In this document: positions 4,813 through 12,163 of the stretch, in pieces
How positions within the stretch are numbered: position 1 is the first letter of the stretch
How the letters are laid out: every line of letters starts with the position of its first letter
Source of the DNA: DAISJM01 sp036821485
GTDB taxonomy: Bacteria > Verrucomicrobiota > Kiritimatiellia > CAIQIC01 > JAGNIJ01
Length of the DNA: 14,151 nucleotides
Direction: 5' to 3'
NCBI GenBank assembly: GCA_036821485.1
Contig: DAISJM010000067.1
Coordinates: 1-14,151 of the forward strand
Notes under the pieces: generated by a model
The model's database searches: none
Seen by the model: the letters and a program-made list of their open reading frames with translations, nothing else
Told to the model about the DNA's origin: nothing
Made by a program: the position numbers and the translations under genes

Positions 4813-5141
4813 GGAGGGGAGAAGAGGGTTAACCACGAATGACACGAAGTGACACGAAAAGGGAGATAATGCAGAGGGGCAAGGGCAGAGAGATTGGAGA
4901 TTGGTTATTCGTTATTGGGAGGAAAGAAGGGGAAGAGGGGAGAATGACCAATGAGCAAGTCTCAATGACCAAGGGAAGGGGCAAAGGCAGAGAGATTTGA
5001 GATTGGGAAGGAAGGCGGGAAGGGGCAGGGGGGCAAATGGTCAATGACCAAGCTCCAATGACCAGTGGGGGCGCAGAGATTGGGGATTGGGAGGGAAGGG
5101 GAAGAGGGGAACTGGGCATGAGGTAAGAGGGGGAATGAAGA
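4813..5141. repeat. Purine-rich, repeat-filled leader between attI region and intI, no gene
   Basis: The plus strand is dominated by G and A. It contains about three degenerate units of roughly 100 bp, each with GCAGAGAGATT-GAGATTGG (near 4886, 4987 and 5073), a GGAAGGGGAAG-type run, and one or two AATGACCAA motifs (4943-4971 and 5043-5063). An ACGAATGACACGAAGTGACACGAA motif lies at 4834-4858, and similar motifs recur at 6598-6621 and 6824-6870. No credible coding frame is present. The intI ribosome binding site AGAGGGGG lies at the right end. Confidence 0.75.
4873..4936 (+). repeat. 64-bp direct repeat flanking intI, left copy
   Basis: Aligns without gaps to 6525-6588, offset 1652 bases, with about five mismatches; a 28-base stretch (4889-4916 and 6541-6568) is identical. 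It is one unit of the purine-rich repeat family of this leader region. Confidence 0.85.
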
Positions 5142-6473
5142 ATGGATGAGATTGTGGTGAGTTTTGATGGATGGGAAAAGGCTTTGCGGGACACGGTTCC
5201 GGTTGCCTTGCAGGCTGGCTTTCGCGAGGCGGTTGTCAAATTCCTCTACTGGTTGAGGGAGACGGGCAAAATCGCAACGGTTCAGACGTTCAAGGAACAT
5301 CTTGCATGGAAGAAGTCATACCTGTCACCCGAGAGATTCGAGGTCCGTCGTCAGGCGTTGCGCTGGTATTACGATAAGGGGACGAAGGGAGTTCAGGGTT
5401 CAGAGTCCAAGGTTCAGGGCTTCAGGAAAGAAGATGGGGGAGCAGAGCCGATCGAGGAGGGGATGTCCGAGGCGGCGCTCAGTTTGAATGATGTGCCGTC
5501 GTTGGGAAAGGCGGACTTGGGTGGGCCGCCGTGGGAGCGCAGGTTGGTGGCTCGTATCCGGGAATTGCACCTGGCGTGGAGGACCGAACAGACCTACCGG
5601 CACTGGGCATGGCGCCTGGCACGCTTCTGCGCACCCAAACCTGTCGAGGAGTTGACGGATGACGACATGCGTGCGTGGCTTTCCGATCTGGCGGTGAAGG
5701 GGCGTGTTTCGGTGGCGACACAGAAGCAGGCGCTGAATGCGGCCGTCTTTCTGTTCCGGGAAGTGTTCAAGCGTGATCTGGGAGATTTCAGTGATTTCGT
5801 CCGTTCGAACCGGCATCGGAATGTTCCTTCAGTGCTGACGCGTGAGGAATGCGGTCGGCTGTTCGCGGAGATGTCGGGGACATCCCGCATGATGGCTGAA
5901 TTGATGTATGGCGCGGGCCTGCGATTGACGGAGCTGCTGCGATTGCGAGTGAAGGATGTGGATTTGGAACGACTGCAATTGGCGGTGCATGCGGGGAAGG
6001 GCAACAAGGATCGGCTGACGATGATTCCCCGTTCACTGGAGACGCGGCTGCGAGAGCATCGCGCGCGATTGCGGGAGCTACATCGGAAGGATAAGGAGGC
6101 CGGGTTGCCGGGGGTTTATCTGCCGGAGGCGCTGGAGCGAAAGTGGCCGAAGGCGGGAGAGAAGTTCGAGTGGTTCTGGTTCTTCCCATCGCGCAACACG
6201 ATGTGTGATCCGCGCAGCGGATTGGTGCGACGGCATCATGTGCGGGACGCGACGTTTCAGAAGGCGATTCGGGAGGCTGCGGATCGGGCTCATCTCGACA
6301 AGCGGGTGACCCCGCACACGTTGCGGCACAGTTTTGCCACGCATCTGCTGGAGCAGGGAACGGGTATCCGGGATCTGCAGGATCTGCTGGGTCATGTGGA
6401 TGTGTCGACGACGCAGATTTATCTGCATACGGCCAAGCAGACGGGCGTGGGGATACGGAGCCCGTTGGATTGA
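5142..6473 (+). CDS. intI: Integron integrase (tyrosine recombinase) with N-terminal extension
   Basis: A 443-residue site-specific recombinase that would insert and excise cassettes at attI and attC. Residues 131-215 are the SAM-like core-binding domain and 225-443 the catalytic domain. Visible active-site residues are Arg261 (GLRLTE), Lys289 in GKGNKDR, His392 and Arg395 (HTLRHSF), His418 (LLGH) and nucleophile Tyr427 (TTQIYLH). Residues 323-366 (LPEALERKWPKAG..., WFWFFPS, DPRSGLVRRHH) are the insertion that separates IntI from other tyrosine recombinases. Known IntI proteins are about 320-340 residues. The extra 110-130 residues here sit at the N-terminus, with a linker (82-105) read from repeat-like DNA. 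The ATG at 5142 has AGAGGGGG about nine bases upstream. All catalytic residues are present, so it is probably active. Confidence 0.96.
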   Translation: MDEIVVSFDGWEKALRDTVPVALQAGFREAVVKFLYWLRETGKIATVQTFKEHLAWKKSYLSPERFEVRRQALRWYYDKGTKGVQGSESKVQGFRKEDGGAEPIEEGMSEAALSLNDVPSLGKADLGGPPWERRLVARIRELHLAWRTEQTYRHWAWRLARFCAPKPVEELTDDDMRAWLSDLAVKGRVSVATQKQALNAAVFLFREVFKRDLGDFSDFVRSNRHRNVPSVLTREECGRLFAEMSGTSRMMAELMYGAGLRLTELLRLRVKDVDLERLQLAVHAGKGNKDRLTMIPRSLETRLREHRARLRELHRKDKEAGLPGVYLPEALERKWPKAGEKFEWFWFFPSRNTMCDPRSGLVRRHHVRDATFQKAIREAADRAHLDKRVTPHTLRHSFATHLLEQGTGIRDLQDLLGHVDVSTTQIYLHTAKQTGVGIRSPLD

Positions 6474-6524
6474 GGGAGGGGGCGGGGGAAGAATACAGAA
6501 GGCAGGACGCAGAAGTCAGAAGGG

Positions 6525-6588
6525 AGAGGGGCAAAGGCACAGAGATTGGAGATTGGTTATTCGTTATTAGGAGGAAAGAGGGGGAAGA
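6525..6588 (+). repeat. 64-bp direct repeat flanking intI, right copy
   Basis: Partner of 4873-4936, in the same orientation, 52 bases past the intI stop codon. The 28-base core is identical in the two copies. Confidence 0.85.
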
Positions 6589-6751
6589 CACTTACCCACG
6601 AAAGGGCACGAATTCACACGAAATGGGAGTTAACGCAAAGGGGGGAAAGGGAGAAGAGGTTTGCCAGCAGATTGCACGGATATACACGGATGAGGAGTTG
6701 GCGCGGGGGGAACGGCGGAAAGAGAAGAGATTGAACAGAAGGGAACACTTG

Positions 6752-6766
6752 CCCGCCTGAGGCGGG
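6752..6766. repeat. Short perfect hairpin CCCGCC-TGA-GGCGGG
   Basis: A six-base GC-only stem with a three-base loop, 280 bases after intI. No T-run follows it on the plus strand, so it is not a classical intrinsic terminator; it looks more like a dispersed palindromic unit. Confidence 0.5.
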
Positions 6767-6890
6767 AAGGGCGGAGGGGAAAATGGCCAATGACCAAGTC
6801 CGAATGACCAAGGAATTTCAACCGCGAATTCACGCGAATCAGATTTCGTGAGCGTTCGTGCATTTCGTGGGTACTCCTTTCCCGGGTTTT

Positions 6891-7033
6891 GCCGCAAAGA
6901 GGCACAAGACGCGCAAAGTGGGAGATGAGGAATGGAAGATGGTTGATGGTTCGGAAGAGCCAAACGAGTTAGCCGCCAAAAGGCACAAGACGCGCAGAGT
7001 GGGAGATGGGGAATGGGTGATGGTTGATGGCTC
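6891..7033 (+). repeat. Tandem duplication of about 63 bp, 81 bp apart
   Basis: The segment starting GCCGCAAAGAGGCACAAGAC at 6891 recurs at 6972 as GCCGCCAAAAGGCACAAGAC and stays aligned without gaps to the GGTTGATGG near 6950 and 7031. The offset of 81 bases is a multiple of three, which explains the open frame across both copies (6858-7040). There is no sign that this frame is translated. Confidence 0.8.
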
Positions 7034-7099
7034 CAAATAACGAATCTCTAATCTCCAATGAGAAATCTCCATTCTCGCTCCCGCGCACCCGTGCTTTCG

Positions 7100-7128
7100 T
7101 TGACTTTGCGATGGGGGTCGCCTAGAGT
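7100..7128 (+). promoter_or_regulatory. Promoter of the GH172 lipoprotein gene, placed for a leaderless mRNA
   Basis: TTGACT (7100-7105) and TAGAGT (7123-7128) are separated by 17 bases, matching five and four of six sigma-70 positions. The ATG at 7138 is only nine bases past the -10 box, so transcription would begin at or next to the start codon. This agrees with the lack of any Shine-Dalgarno before that ATG. Confidence 0.6.
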
Positions 7129-7137
7129 CGCGGTGCC

Positions 7138-9441
7138 ATGATCAAGCAAAGCTTTATTCGCGTTGGGTTTTTGTTCACGGCCTCGTTTTGTCTCTTGTTT
7201 TCCGCGTGTTCGTGGTTTGGTCCTTCGATTCCCGGGCCGGCGTGGTCGGAGTTGTTGGGGCGGTTGACGAATACCGTGGCGATGGCGCGGTTGGATACGC
7301 TGCCGTCGGGCATCATCACTTCGTACGATCCGGCGGGCAGCAACGACGATTTCAACCATTACCTAAGGAAAGGTCCGCCGGGCTGGATTGTGTTGGCGGA
7401 TCTGAAGGGGCCGGGCTACGTGTCGCGGTTCTGGTTCACCGGCGCGGATAATGGGAAGCATCGGCTTCGTTTTTTCTTCGATGGCGAGAAGAACGCGCGA
7501 TTGGACATTTCTCTCGGCGAATTCTGTGGCGGCGCCGAGCCGTTCATGCCGCCGCTGGCGGTCTACGAGAATTACTGCTGGTTCAACTATCTCCCGATTC
7601 CCTACGGCAAGCGGTTGGTGATCATGGCGGAGGAGGGGGCGACGCGCGAGGGCGGCTGGCCGCGGATCTTCTACCAGGTGAACTATTCCACTTTCCCGAA
7701 GGGCACGAAGATCGAGAGCTTCCGTCGGGAGCTGACGGCGGCGGAGCAAGCGCAGCTCGAGGACGTACGCGCGGCATGGGCGAAGGGTGGCATCGCGGCG
7801 GCGCCCGCGAGTGCGCAGATTGCGGAGAGCGATTTGACGGTCGCGCCGGGCGAGAAGAAGTCGTGCGACGCGATTGCGGGGCCGGGCATGGTGCGCCGGT
7901 TGGAGATCACGCCGGACTTTGCGGGAGTGGCATCGCCGGGCGCGCGCGAGGGATTGCTGCGGGATCTCGTGTTGAAGATTTCGTGGAACGGCTCGAGCGA
8001 CGCGAGCGTGGAAGTGCCGCTGGGTGATTTCTTCGGGAGCATCTGGAGGCGGCAGCGTTATGAGTCGGCCTATTTCGGGATGAGCGGCGATACCTTTGTC
8101 TGCGGGTTCCCGATGCCGTTTGAGGAATCTGCGGCGGTGAGCGTGGAGCATCAAGGCTCAGGTGCGCCGGTCAACGTGAAGGTGAAGGCATTTGTTGAGC
8201 CGATGGCGACGTGGGATCCTGCGTGGGGCTATTTCCACGCCGCGTGGTCGCGGTCGAATCCGGACGAGCTCGGGCGGTTCCACACGATTCTGCATGCCAA
8301 GGGGAAGGGGCGCTATGCGGGGTGTCTGCTGGGGGTGACGACGCTGGACCGGAGCTGGTGGATGCTGGAAGGCGACGAGAAGATGTATATCGACGGGGAG
8401 TCGCTACCGAGCTGGCACGGGACGGGGTTGGAGGACTACTTCAACGGCGGGTGGTATTATCAGAATGTGCTGCCGCGGCCGCTGCACGGGTTGGCGTTCA
8501 AGGCGTTCTTCCGCGTGGTGCAATATCGGCTGCACTTGCTGGACCCGGTGACGTTCCAGACCTCGTTCGACATGCTGTTTGAGCGCGGGCCGGATAACAA
8601 CAGTCATGGGTGGATGGAGAGCGTGGCGTATTACTACATGGACCGGCCGGCTGCGGCGGGTGTGCGGCTTGCCGCGAGATCGCAGCGCGAGCCGCCGAAG
8701 GATCCGTTGGCCGATGCGTCGATCATGACGGAGCTGCTGAACGCGGAGCGGTTGGGCGACTATCGCGGCGCGCGGGACTACATCGATCAGTTCCTCGAGG
8801 GTCGCGCGGAGTTTCCGCTGATGCCGATGCTGCGCCTGCGGCAGTTGGCGTACGACGAGCGGCTGGAGGGTTTCGACGCGGTGCGTCCGCGCTATGAAGC
8901 CTTCATGGCGGCCGAGACCAATGCGGTGGCGGTGGAGCAAGCGAAGCTGCTGTTGTGGCTGCACGAGAAACCGTCGAACGCATTGCTGAGTCTCTACAGC
9001 AATGCGCGTGCGCGTGCGTGGCTGGACGGCAAGGAGATTTGCGTGACCGAGCGGCCGGAGAAGACGGTGGTGCGGCCGGTGGAGCTTGCGCCGGGTCATC
9101 ACGTCCTTGCCGTGGAAGCGGGCTGGCAGAGCTATCCGAGTTGGGTGCAAGTGGCGGTGCGTGGCGCGGACGGCGTGTATGGGACGGAGCCGGACTGGAA
9201 ATACAAATTCAATCCGGCGGATGGATTTGGCGGGGCGGGCTATGATGATTCGTCATGGCCGGAGATAGGCGGGACGGGGGTGAAGGGGCCGCCGGAGGAG
9301 CCGTACGTGTGGCTCGAGCCGAATGCGTTTGTGGATATGCAGTCGAAGGCGTTGGGGTTGCGGCCGGGTGACAGCGAGTGGCCGAACCGCGGAAGCCGGG
9401 TGGTCTTTCGCAAGGAATTCGATTGGCCGCCGGCGCGGTAG
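7138..9441 (+). CDS. GH172 (DUF2961) family lipoprotein, probable glycoside hydrolase
   Basis: A 767-residue exported protein. Residues 1-24 are a signal peptide ending in a lipobox-like FSAC, so Cys24 is probably lipidated. The core is DUF2961, now glycoside hydrolase family 172, whose characterised members act on alpha-fructofuranosides and D-arabinofuranosides. Within W-W-M-L-E-G-D-E and G-T-G-L-E-D-Y-F, Glu411 and Glu432 are 21 residues apart, the spacing I recall for the nucleophile and acid/base of the Bifidobacterium enzyme. A 'GPG ... DG ... LG(E/D)F' pattern occurs twice (about 93-125 and 243-300), consistent with two jelly-roll domains. About 540-640 is helical, and about 640-767 resembles a beta-sandwich of carbohydrate-binding type. 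The substrate cannot be told. Confidence 0.85.
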   Translation: MIKQSFIRVGFLFTASFCLLFSACSWFGPSIPGPAWSELLGRLTNTVAMARLDTLPSGIITSYDPAGSNDDFNHYLRKGPPGWIVLADLKGPGYVSRFWFTGADNGKHRLRFFFDGEKNARLDISLGEFCGGAEPFMPPLAVYENYCWFNYLPIPYGKRLVIMAEEGATREGGWPRIFYQVNYSTFPKGTKIESFRRELTAAEQAQLEDVRAAWAKGGIAAAPASAQIAESDLTVAPGEKKSCDAIAGPGMVRRLEITPDFAGVASPGAREGLLRDLVLKISWNGSSDASVEVPLGDFFGSIWRRQRYESAYFGMSGDTFVCGFPMPFEESAAVSVEHQGSGAPVNVKVKAFVEPMATWDPAWGYFHAAWSRSNPDELGRFHTILHAKGKGRYAGCLLGVTTLDRSWWMLEGDEKMYIDGESLPSWHGTGLEDYFNGGWYYQNVLPRPLHGLAFKAFFRVVQYRLHLLDPVTFQTSFDMLFERGPDNNSHGWMESVAYYYMDRPAAAGVRLAARSQREPPKDPLADASIMTELLNAERLGDYRGARDYIDQFLEGRAEFPLMPMLRLRQLAYDERLEGFDAVRPRYEAFMAAETNAVAVEQAKLLLWLHEKPSNALLSLYSNARARAWLDGKEICVTERPEKTVVRPVELAPGHHVLAVEAGWQSYPSWVQVAVRGADGVYGTEPDWKYKFNPADGFGGAGYDDSSWPEIGGTGVKGPPEEPYVWLEPNAFVDMQSKALGLRPGDSEWPNRGSRVVFRKEFDWPPAR

Positions 9442-9450
9442 AGCGCGGGG

Positions 9451-9479
9451 TTGACCTGTGATTTGTGTGGTGTTAGGGA
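9451..9479 (+). promoter_or_regulatory. Possible promoter of the LysM gene run
   Basis: TTGACC (9451-9456) lies 17 bases before TAGGGA (9474-9479). The -35 is good and the -10 poor. The same GGGAG also serves as the Shine-Dalgarno for the ATG at 9486, so it cannot act in both roles on one transcript; readthrough from the upstream gene is the alternative. Confidence 0.3.
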
Positions 9480-9485
9480 GATGAC

Positions 9486-10235
9486 ATGAGCATGAAGAGC
9501 TTTCTGAAAATCATGGCAGTGGGTGTGGTGCTGGGTGGGCTGGCGGCGACGGGCGGCTGCGGCCGAAGTGCGGCATCGCTGGATGCGCGTGAAGAGCGGG
9601 ACCCGGTGCTGAAGCGCGCGGTGGCGCTCAAGAACGTCAACGACATCGACGGGGCGATCGAGCTCTACAACAAGGCGTTGGAGCGGAAGCCCTGGCTGGC
9701 ACGCGGGCATCTCGAAGTGGGCCTGCTCTACGATACGGAGAAGCAGGACTACATCCGCGCGATTTACCACTATCAGCGTTACCTCGAATTGCGGCCGCAG
9801 ACGGAGAAGACGAAGCTGATCCAGGATTTGATCCGGCAGGCGCGGCTGTCGTTTGCGGCGTCGCTGCCGATGCAGCCGGGGGGTGCGGTGGAAGAGATTG
9901 CGATTTTGAAGCGGGAGATCGCGGCGCTGAAGGGTGAGTTGTCGAACCAGCAAGGTGGTGGCGCCGGGGCGAAAGCGGCGAAGCCGGCGGTGGCGACAGC
10001 GGCGGCGGCCGCGCCGGTGAAGGCGGCTCCGGGCCCGTTGCAACCGCCGAAGCCCGAGCCGGCGCAGCCCGCGGTGCAGACGTATGTCGTGCAGTCGGGT
10101 GATACCTTGTCGAGTATCGCTTCGAAAGTGTATAAGGACTCGGGTAAGTGGAAACAGATTTACGACGCGAACCGCAGTACGCTGAGCAGTCCGGAGAGCG
10201 CGCGTGTCGGGCAGACGTTGATTATTCCGCGCTGA
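9486..10235 (+). CDS. TPR-like and LysM domain lipoprotein
   Basis: A 249-residue envelope protein. The signal peptide ends in a lipobox-like ATGGC with Cys25 as the lipidation site. Residues 40-115 contain a pair of TPR-like helices (IDGAIELYNKALERKPWL, YIRAIYHYQRYLELRP). Residues 133-152 are a short coiled coil, 153-195 an Ala/Pro-rich linker, and 199-248 a LysM domain (YVVQSGDTLSSIASKVY ... VGQTLIIPR) that binds GlcNAc-containing glycans such as peptidoglycan. GGGAG is five bases before the ATG. It lies 44 bases after the GH172 gene and heads a same-strand run ending in murG-murC, in keeping with a cell-wall role, perhaps as a scaffold linking outer membrane and peptidoglycan. Confidence 0.88.
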   Translation: MSMKSFLKIMAVGVVLGGLAATGGCGRSAASLDAREERDPVLKRAVALKNVNDIDGAIELYNKALERKPWLARGHLEVGLLYDTEKQDYIRAIYHYQRYLELRPQTEKTKLIQDLIRQARLSFAASLPMQPGGAVEEIAILKREIAALKGELSNQQGGGAGAKAAKPAVATAAAAAPVKAAPGPLQPPKPEPAQPAVQTYVVQSGDTLSSIASKVYKDSGKWKQIYDANRSTLSSPESARVGQTLIIPR

Positions 10236-10294
10236 TGTGGTCGGGAAGCTGGGAATGGATGGGCCCGTCGGGCTCGTGAGAAGGAAGGTTACGT

Positions 10295-11053
10295 ATGGCG
10301 AACACCGATTTCTTTGATGACGATCTTGTGAAGCAGCGCGACAGTGCGCGCCGGTTGAAGCTGGGCCCTTCGGACGATTCGATCGGCACGGTGGGCGATG
10401 GGGCGTCTTCGGATGAGGTGCCCGTGCGGCCCGTGTCCGATTTCAATCTCACGCGCATGGCGAAGCACAAGCAGGAAGTGGACGACCATGTCGCCACGGC
10501 GGTGCACGAGCTGGAGCGGTTGCGCAAGCGGCAGGAAGACCTGGAGCGGGAGAAGAAGGAGCTCGAGGAACTGCGCCGCAAGCAGGAAGAGTATGAGCGC
10601 GGCAAGCGTGAGATGAGCGAGCGGCTCAGCCAGAGTCTTGTGACGTTGGAGAAAGACGAACTGCAGGCCGAGCGGGTTTCCGAATTGCTGGGCGCGACAC
10701 GGAAGCGTTTCAAGACCATGCTGGGCGACATCCAGAGTTTGAACGAAGAAGTGTGGCCGGAGAGCCAGGTTCGCGAGGAGTTGAACAAGGCGCTGGTTCT
10801 TTTGGAAGACTCGCGGATGGAATACAACAAGGCGATGTCGAAGATCGACGCCGTGGGTGGTTCGGGCAAGAAGGTGGCGGCGGGCGATCATCAGCCGGTG
10901 ATCTTCGAAGAGAGCGGCTCGATGCTGCATCATGAGGACCATGATTTTGTGTACTGGCTCAAGGTCGGTTTTGCTGTGACGCTGCCGTTGATCGCTGTGA
11001 TCGTGGTACTGACCGTGGCGTTCTTCGTCCTGCAGTCAAACGCATTGCTGTAA
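10295..11053 (+). CDS. Coiled-coil protein with C-terminal membrane anchor, function unknown
   Basis: A 252-residue protein. After an acidic N-terminus (FFDDD) and a flexible stretch, residues 58-125 are a highly charged coiled coil (ELERLRKRQEDLEREKKELEEL), followed by a second helical part to about 185. A single hydrophobic helix at 224-246 ends six residues from the C-terminus, so it is probably tail-anchored with the coiled coil in the cytoplasm. No signal peptide. GGAAGG lies about eight bases before the ATG. It sits between the LysM lipoprotein and a second protein with a C-terminal anchor; the tight spacing suggests joint expression. I do not recognise the family. Confidence 0.8.
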   Translation: MANTDFFDDDLVKQRDSARRLKLGPSDDSIGTVGDGASSDEVPVRPVSDFNLTRMAKHKQEVDDHVATAVHELERLRKRQEDLEREKKELEELRRKQEEYERGKREMSERLSQSLVTLEKDELQAERVSELLGATRKRFKTMLGDIQSLNEEVWPESQVREELNKALVLLEDSRMEYNKAMSKIDAVGGSGKKVAAGDHQPVIFEESGSMLHHEDHDFVYWLKVGFAVTLPLIAVIVVLTVAFFVLQSNALL

Positions 11054-11065
11054 GCGAGGCTGTAG

Positions 11066-11599
11066 ATGGGTTTCCTGGACCGCAAAAGCAAATCGCCGTA
11101 CGACAACCGCCTCAAGGAACTTAAGAAAGAGGCGGAGCTTGTTCGCGAGGATATCCGGGCGCTGAGCAAAGCGGTCAGAAAACCCGAGGAGTTCGAGGGC
11201 CTGCCGAAGCTCAAATCGTCGCGGTACCAGGCGGACGCCGTGCCGCCGCCGTCCCGCAAGGATCCGGTCAAGGTGCCCACGGAACCGCCTCCGCGCGTGA
11301 CGACCGGAGCGGAGAAGCCGGGCGATCTTTTCGGGTGGGCGGGTGGTGGCGGGCAGCAGGGGCAAGGCGCAGCACCGGCGGGATACGGCCGTGGGGCGGA
11401 GGCAGCGCAGGCGGACGCGCAGCGTCAGCGGGCGGGGTCAAAGGACGAGCGGTTCGCCAACTATTTTTCGAGTGGCAACTTTTTAGGCGCATCGAAGCCG
11501 CTGAAGCAGGAAAAGAACGTCCAGCGCAACAAGGCGATTTTCATGGTCGTCATCGTGGTTCTCGTGGCGTTCAGCGTTTTCCGACTGATGTTCCGATGA
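11066..11599 (+). CDS. Small protein with C-terminal membrane anchor, function unknown
   Basis: A 177-residue protein starting 12 bases after the previous gene. The N-terminus is basic and helical (SPYDNRLKELKKEAELVRED), the middle is Pro-, Gly- and Ala-rich and probably disordered (55-125), and a single hydrophobic helix at about 157-176 ends at the C-terminus, so it too is probably tail-anchored. A conserved-looking patch (DERFANYFSSGNFLG) precedes the helix. Its TGA overlaps the ATG of the next gene. Unknown family; the shared layout with the gene before it suggests the two work together. Confidence 0.75.
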   Translation: MGFLDRKSKSPYDNRLKELKKEAELVREDIRALSKAVRKPEEFEGLPKLKSSRYQADAVPPPSRKDPVKVPTEPPPRVTTGAEKPGDLFGWAGGGGQQGQGAAPAGYGRGAEAAQADAQRQRAGSKDERFANYFSSGNFLGASKPLKQEKNVQRNKAIFMVVIVVLVAFSVFRLMFR

Positions 11600-12135
11600 A
11601 GACGTCCAGCGCAGCAGACGGTCGGGACTCCATCCTCGAGATGCGATGCTCCTGGGGCATTATTCACATCGTGGCGCGCGACGGTTCTGTCGTGTCGTGC
11701 AAGCTGCCCGAACTGCGTTCGGAACCTTCGGCCCCATTTCGGTGGGAGAGGGTGAAGCATCGGGCGGTCTCGCCGAATGATGCGAAGACGTTGAAGGCGG
11801 CGGAGCGATTCGTGAAGAGTGTGCTGAAGGGGCAGCCCGTGAAGCCGCCGGCGTTTGTTATTCCGCCGGCCACGCCGTTTACGTTGAGGGTGTGGCGGGC
11901 GCTGCAGAGCATCGAGCCGGGATGCACGGTGGAATATGGCGAGTTGGCCAGCCGGATCGGGCGGGCGAAGGGTTCCCGCGCGGTGGGGCGGGCCTGCGGG
12001 ACTAATCCTCTGCCGTTATTCATCCCGTGTCACCGGGTTCTGCCGAAGGATGGATCGCTTGGGGGATTCACCGGCGGATTGCCCTGGAAGCGACTGCTGC
12101 TGGAACGAGAAAATGCTGCGCGGCCATCGTCATGA
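11596..12135 (+). CDS. ogt: Methylated-DNA--[protein]-cysteine S-methyltransferase, Ogt type
   Basis: A 179-residue DNA repair protein that moves the alkyl group from O6-alkylguanine onto its own cysteine. The C-terminal domain is clear: FTLRVWRALQSIEPGCTVEYGELA, then RAVGRACGTNPLPLFIPCHRVLP with acceptor Cys145 in the PCHR motif, and GSLGGFTGG after it. The N-terminal domain (1-90) is present but poorly conserved, as is usual. The ATG at 11596 overlaps the preceding stop as ATGA, implying translational coupling and fixing the start. A repair enzyme in a run of cell-wall genes has no evident functional link to them. Confidence 0.93.
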   Translation: MKTSSAADGRDSILEMRCSWGIIHIVARDGSVVSCKLPELRSEPSAPFRWERVKHRAVSPNDAKTLKAAERFVKSVLKGQPVKPPAFVIPPATPFTLRVWRALQSIEPGCTVEYGELASRIGRAKGSRAVGRACGTNPLPLFIPCHRVLPKDGSLGGFTGGLPWKRLLLERENAARPSS

Positions 12136-12163
12136 TGGAATCCGGCGCTGAAGGAGCGATATC

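Larger units (their letters stand above)
1..6473. mobile_element. Chromosomal integron: intI, attI and 11 complete cassettes (array continues past left edge)
   Basis: The parts are in canonical integron order: an integrase gene on the plus strand, an attI crossover at 4568-4574, then gene cassettes on the minus strand reading away from it. Cassette spans, taken as crossover to crossover, are 4351-4573, 3806-4350, 3407-3805, 3039-3406, 2649-3038, 2212-2648, 1723-2211, 1289-1722, 1066-1288, 452-1065 and 53-451. For every one of these the R'' box of its own attC is the exact reverse complement of its starting core site, as expected if each was once a circle closed at that site. The attC sites resemble one another closely, which is typical of sedentary chromosomal integrons. 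The array is visibly less GC-rich than the murG-murC side. Confidence 0.95.
6474..7079. repeat. Non-coding repeat-rich spacer downstream of intI
   Basis: No convincing gene. In order it holds the right copy of the 64-bp repeat (6525-6588), a CACGAA-type motif cluster (6598-6621), AATGACCAA motifs (6787-6811), an imperfect inverted repeat of CGCGAATTCACGCGAA against TTCGTGAGCGTTCGTG (6823-6860), a tandem duplication (6891-7033), and an inverted, degenerate copy of the GGAGATTGG...TTCGTTATT motif (7038-7072). Such clusters of degenerate motifs are typical of non-coding DNA in several PVC genomes. The frames open across it have no ribosome binding site or family. Confidence 0.7.

Noticed and set aside
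4801..5141. LexA box controlling intI
   Set aside because: No CTG-N10-CAG-type or GAAC/GTTC-type pair is placed near a convincing intI promoter; none can be supported.
6470..6760. 96-codon frame downstream of intI
   Set aside because: It is encoded by the purine-rich repeats and shows low-complexity, charged sequence with no start signal.
6752..6766. Terminator for intI
   Set aside because: The hairpin lacks a following T-run and is 280 bases beyond the stop codon.
7363..8154. Long antisense frames within the GH172, LysM, murG and murC genes
   Set aside because: They are Arg- and His-rich shadows that arise from strong third-position GC bias of the plus-strand genes.
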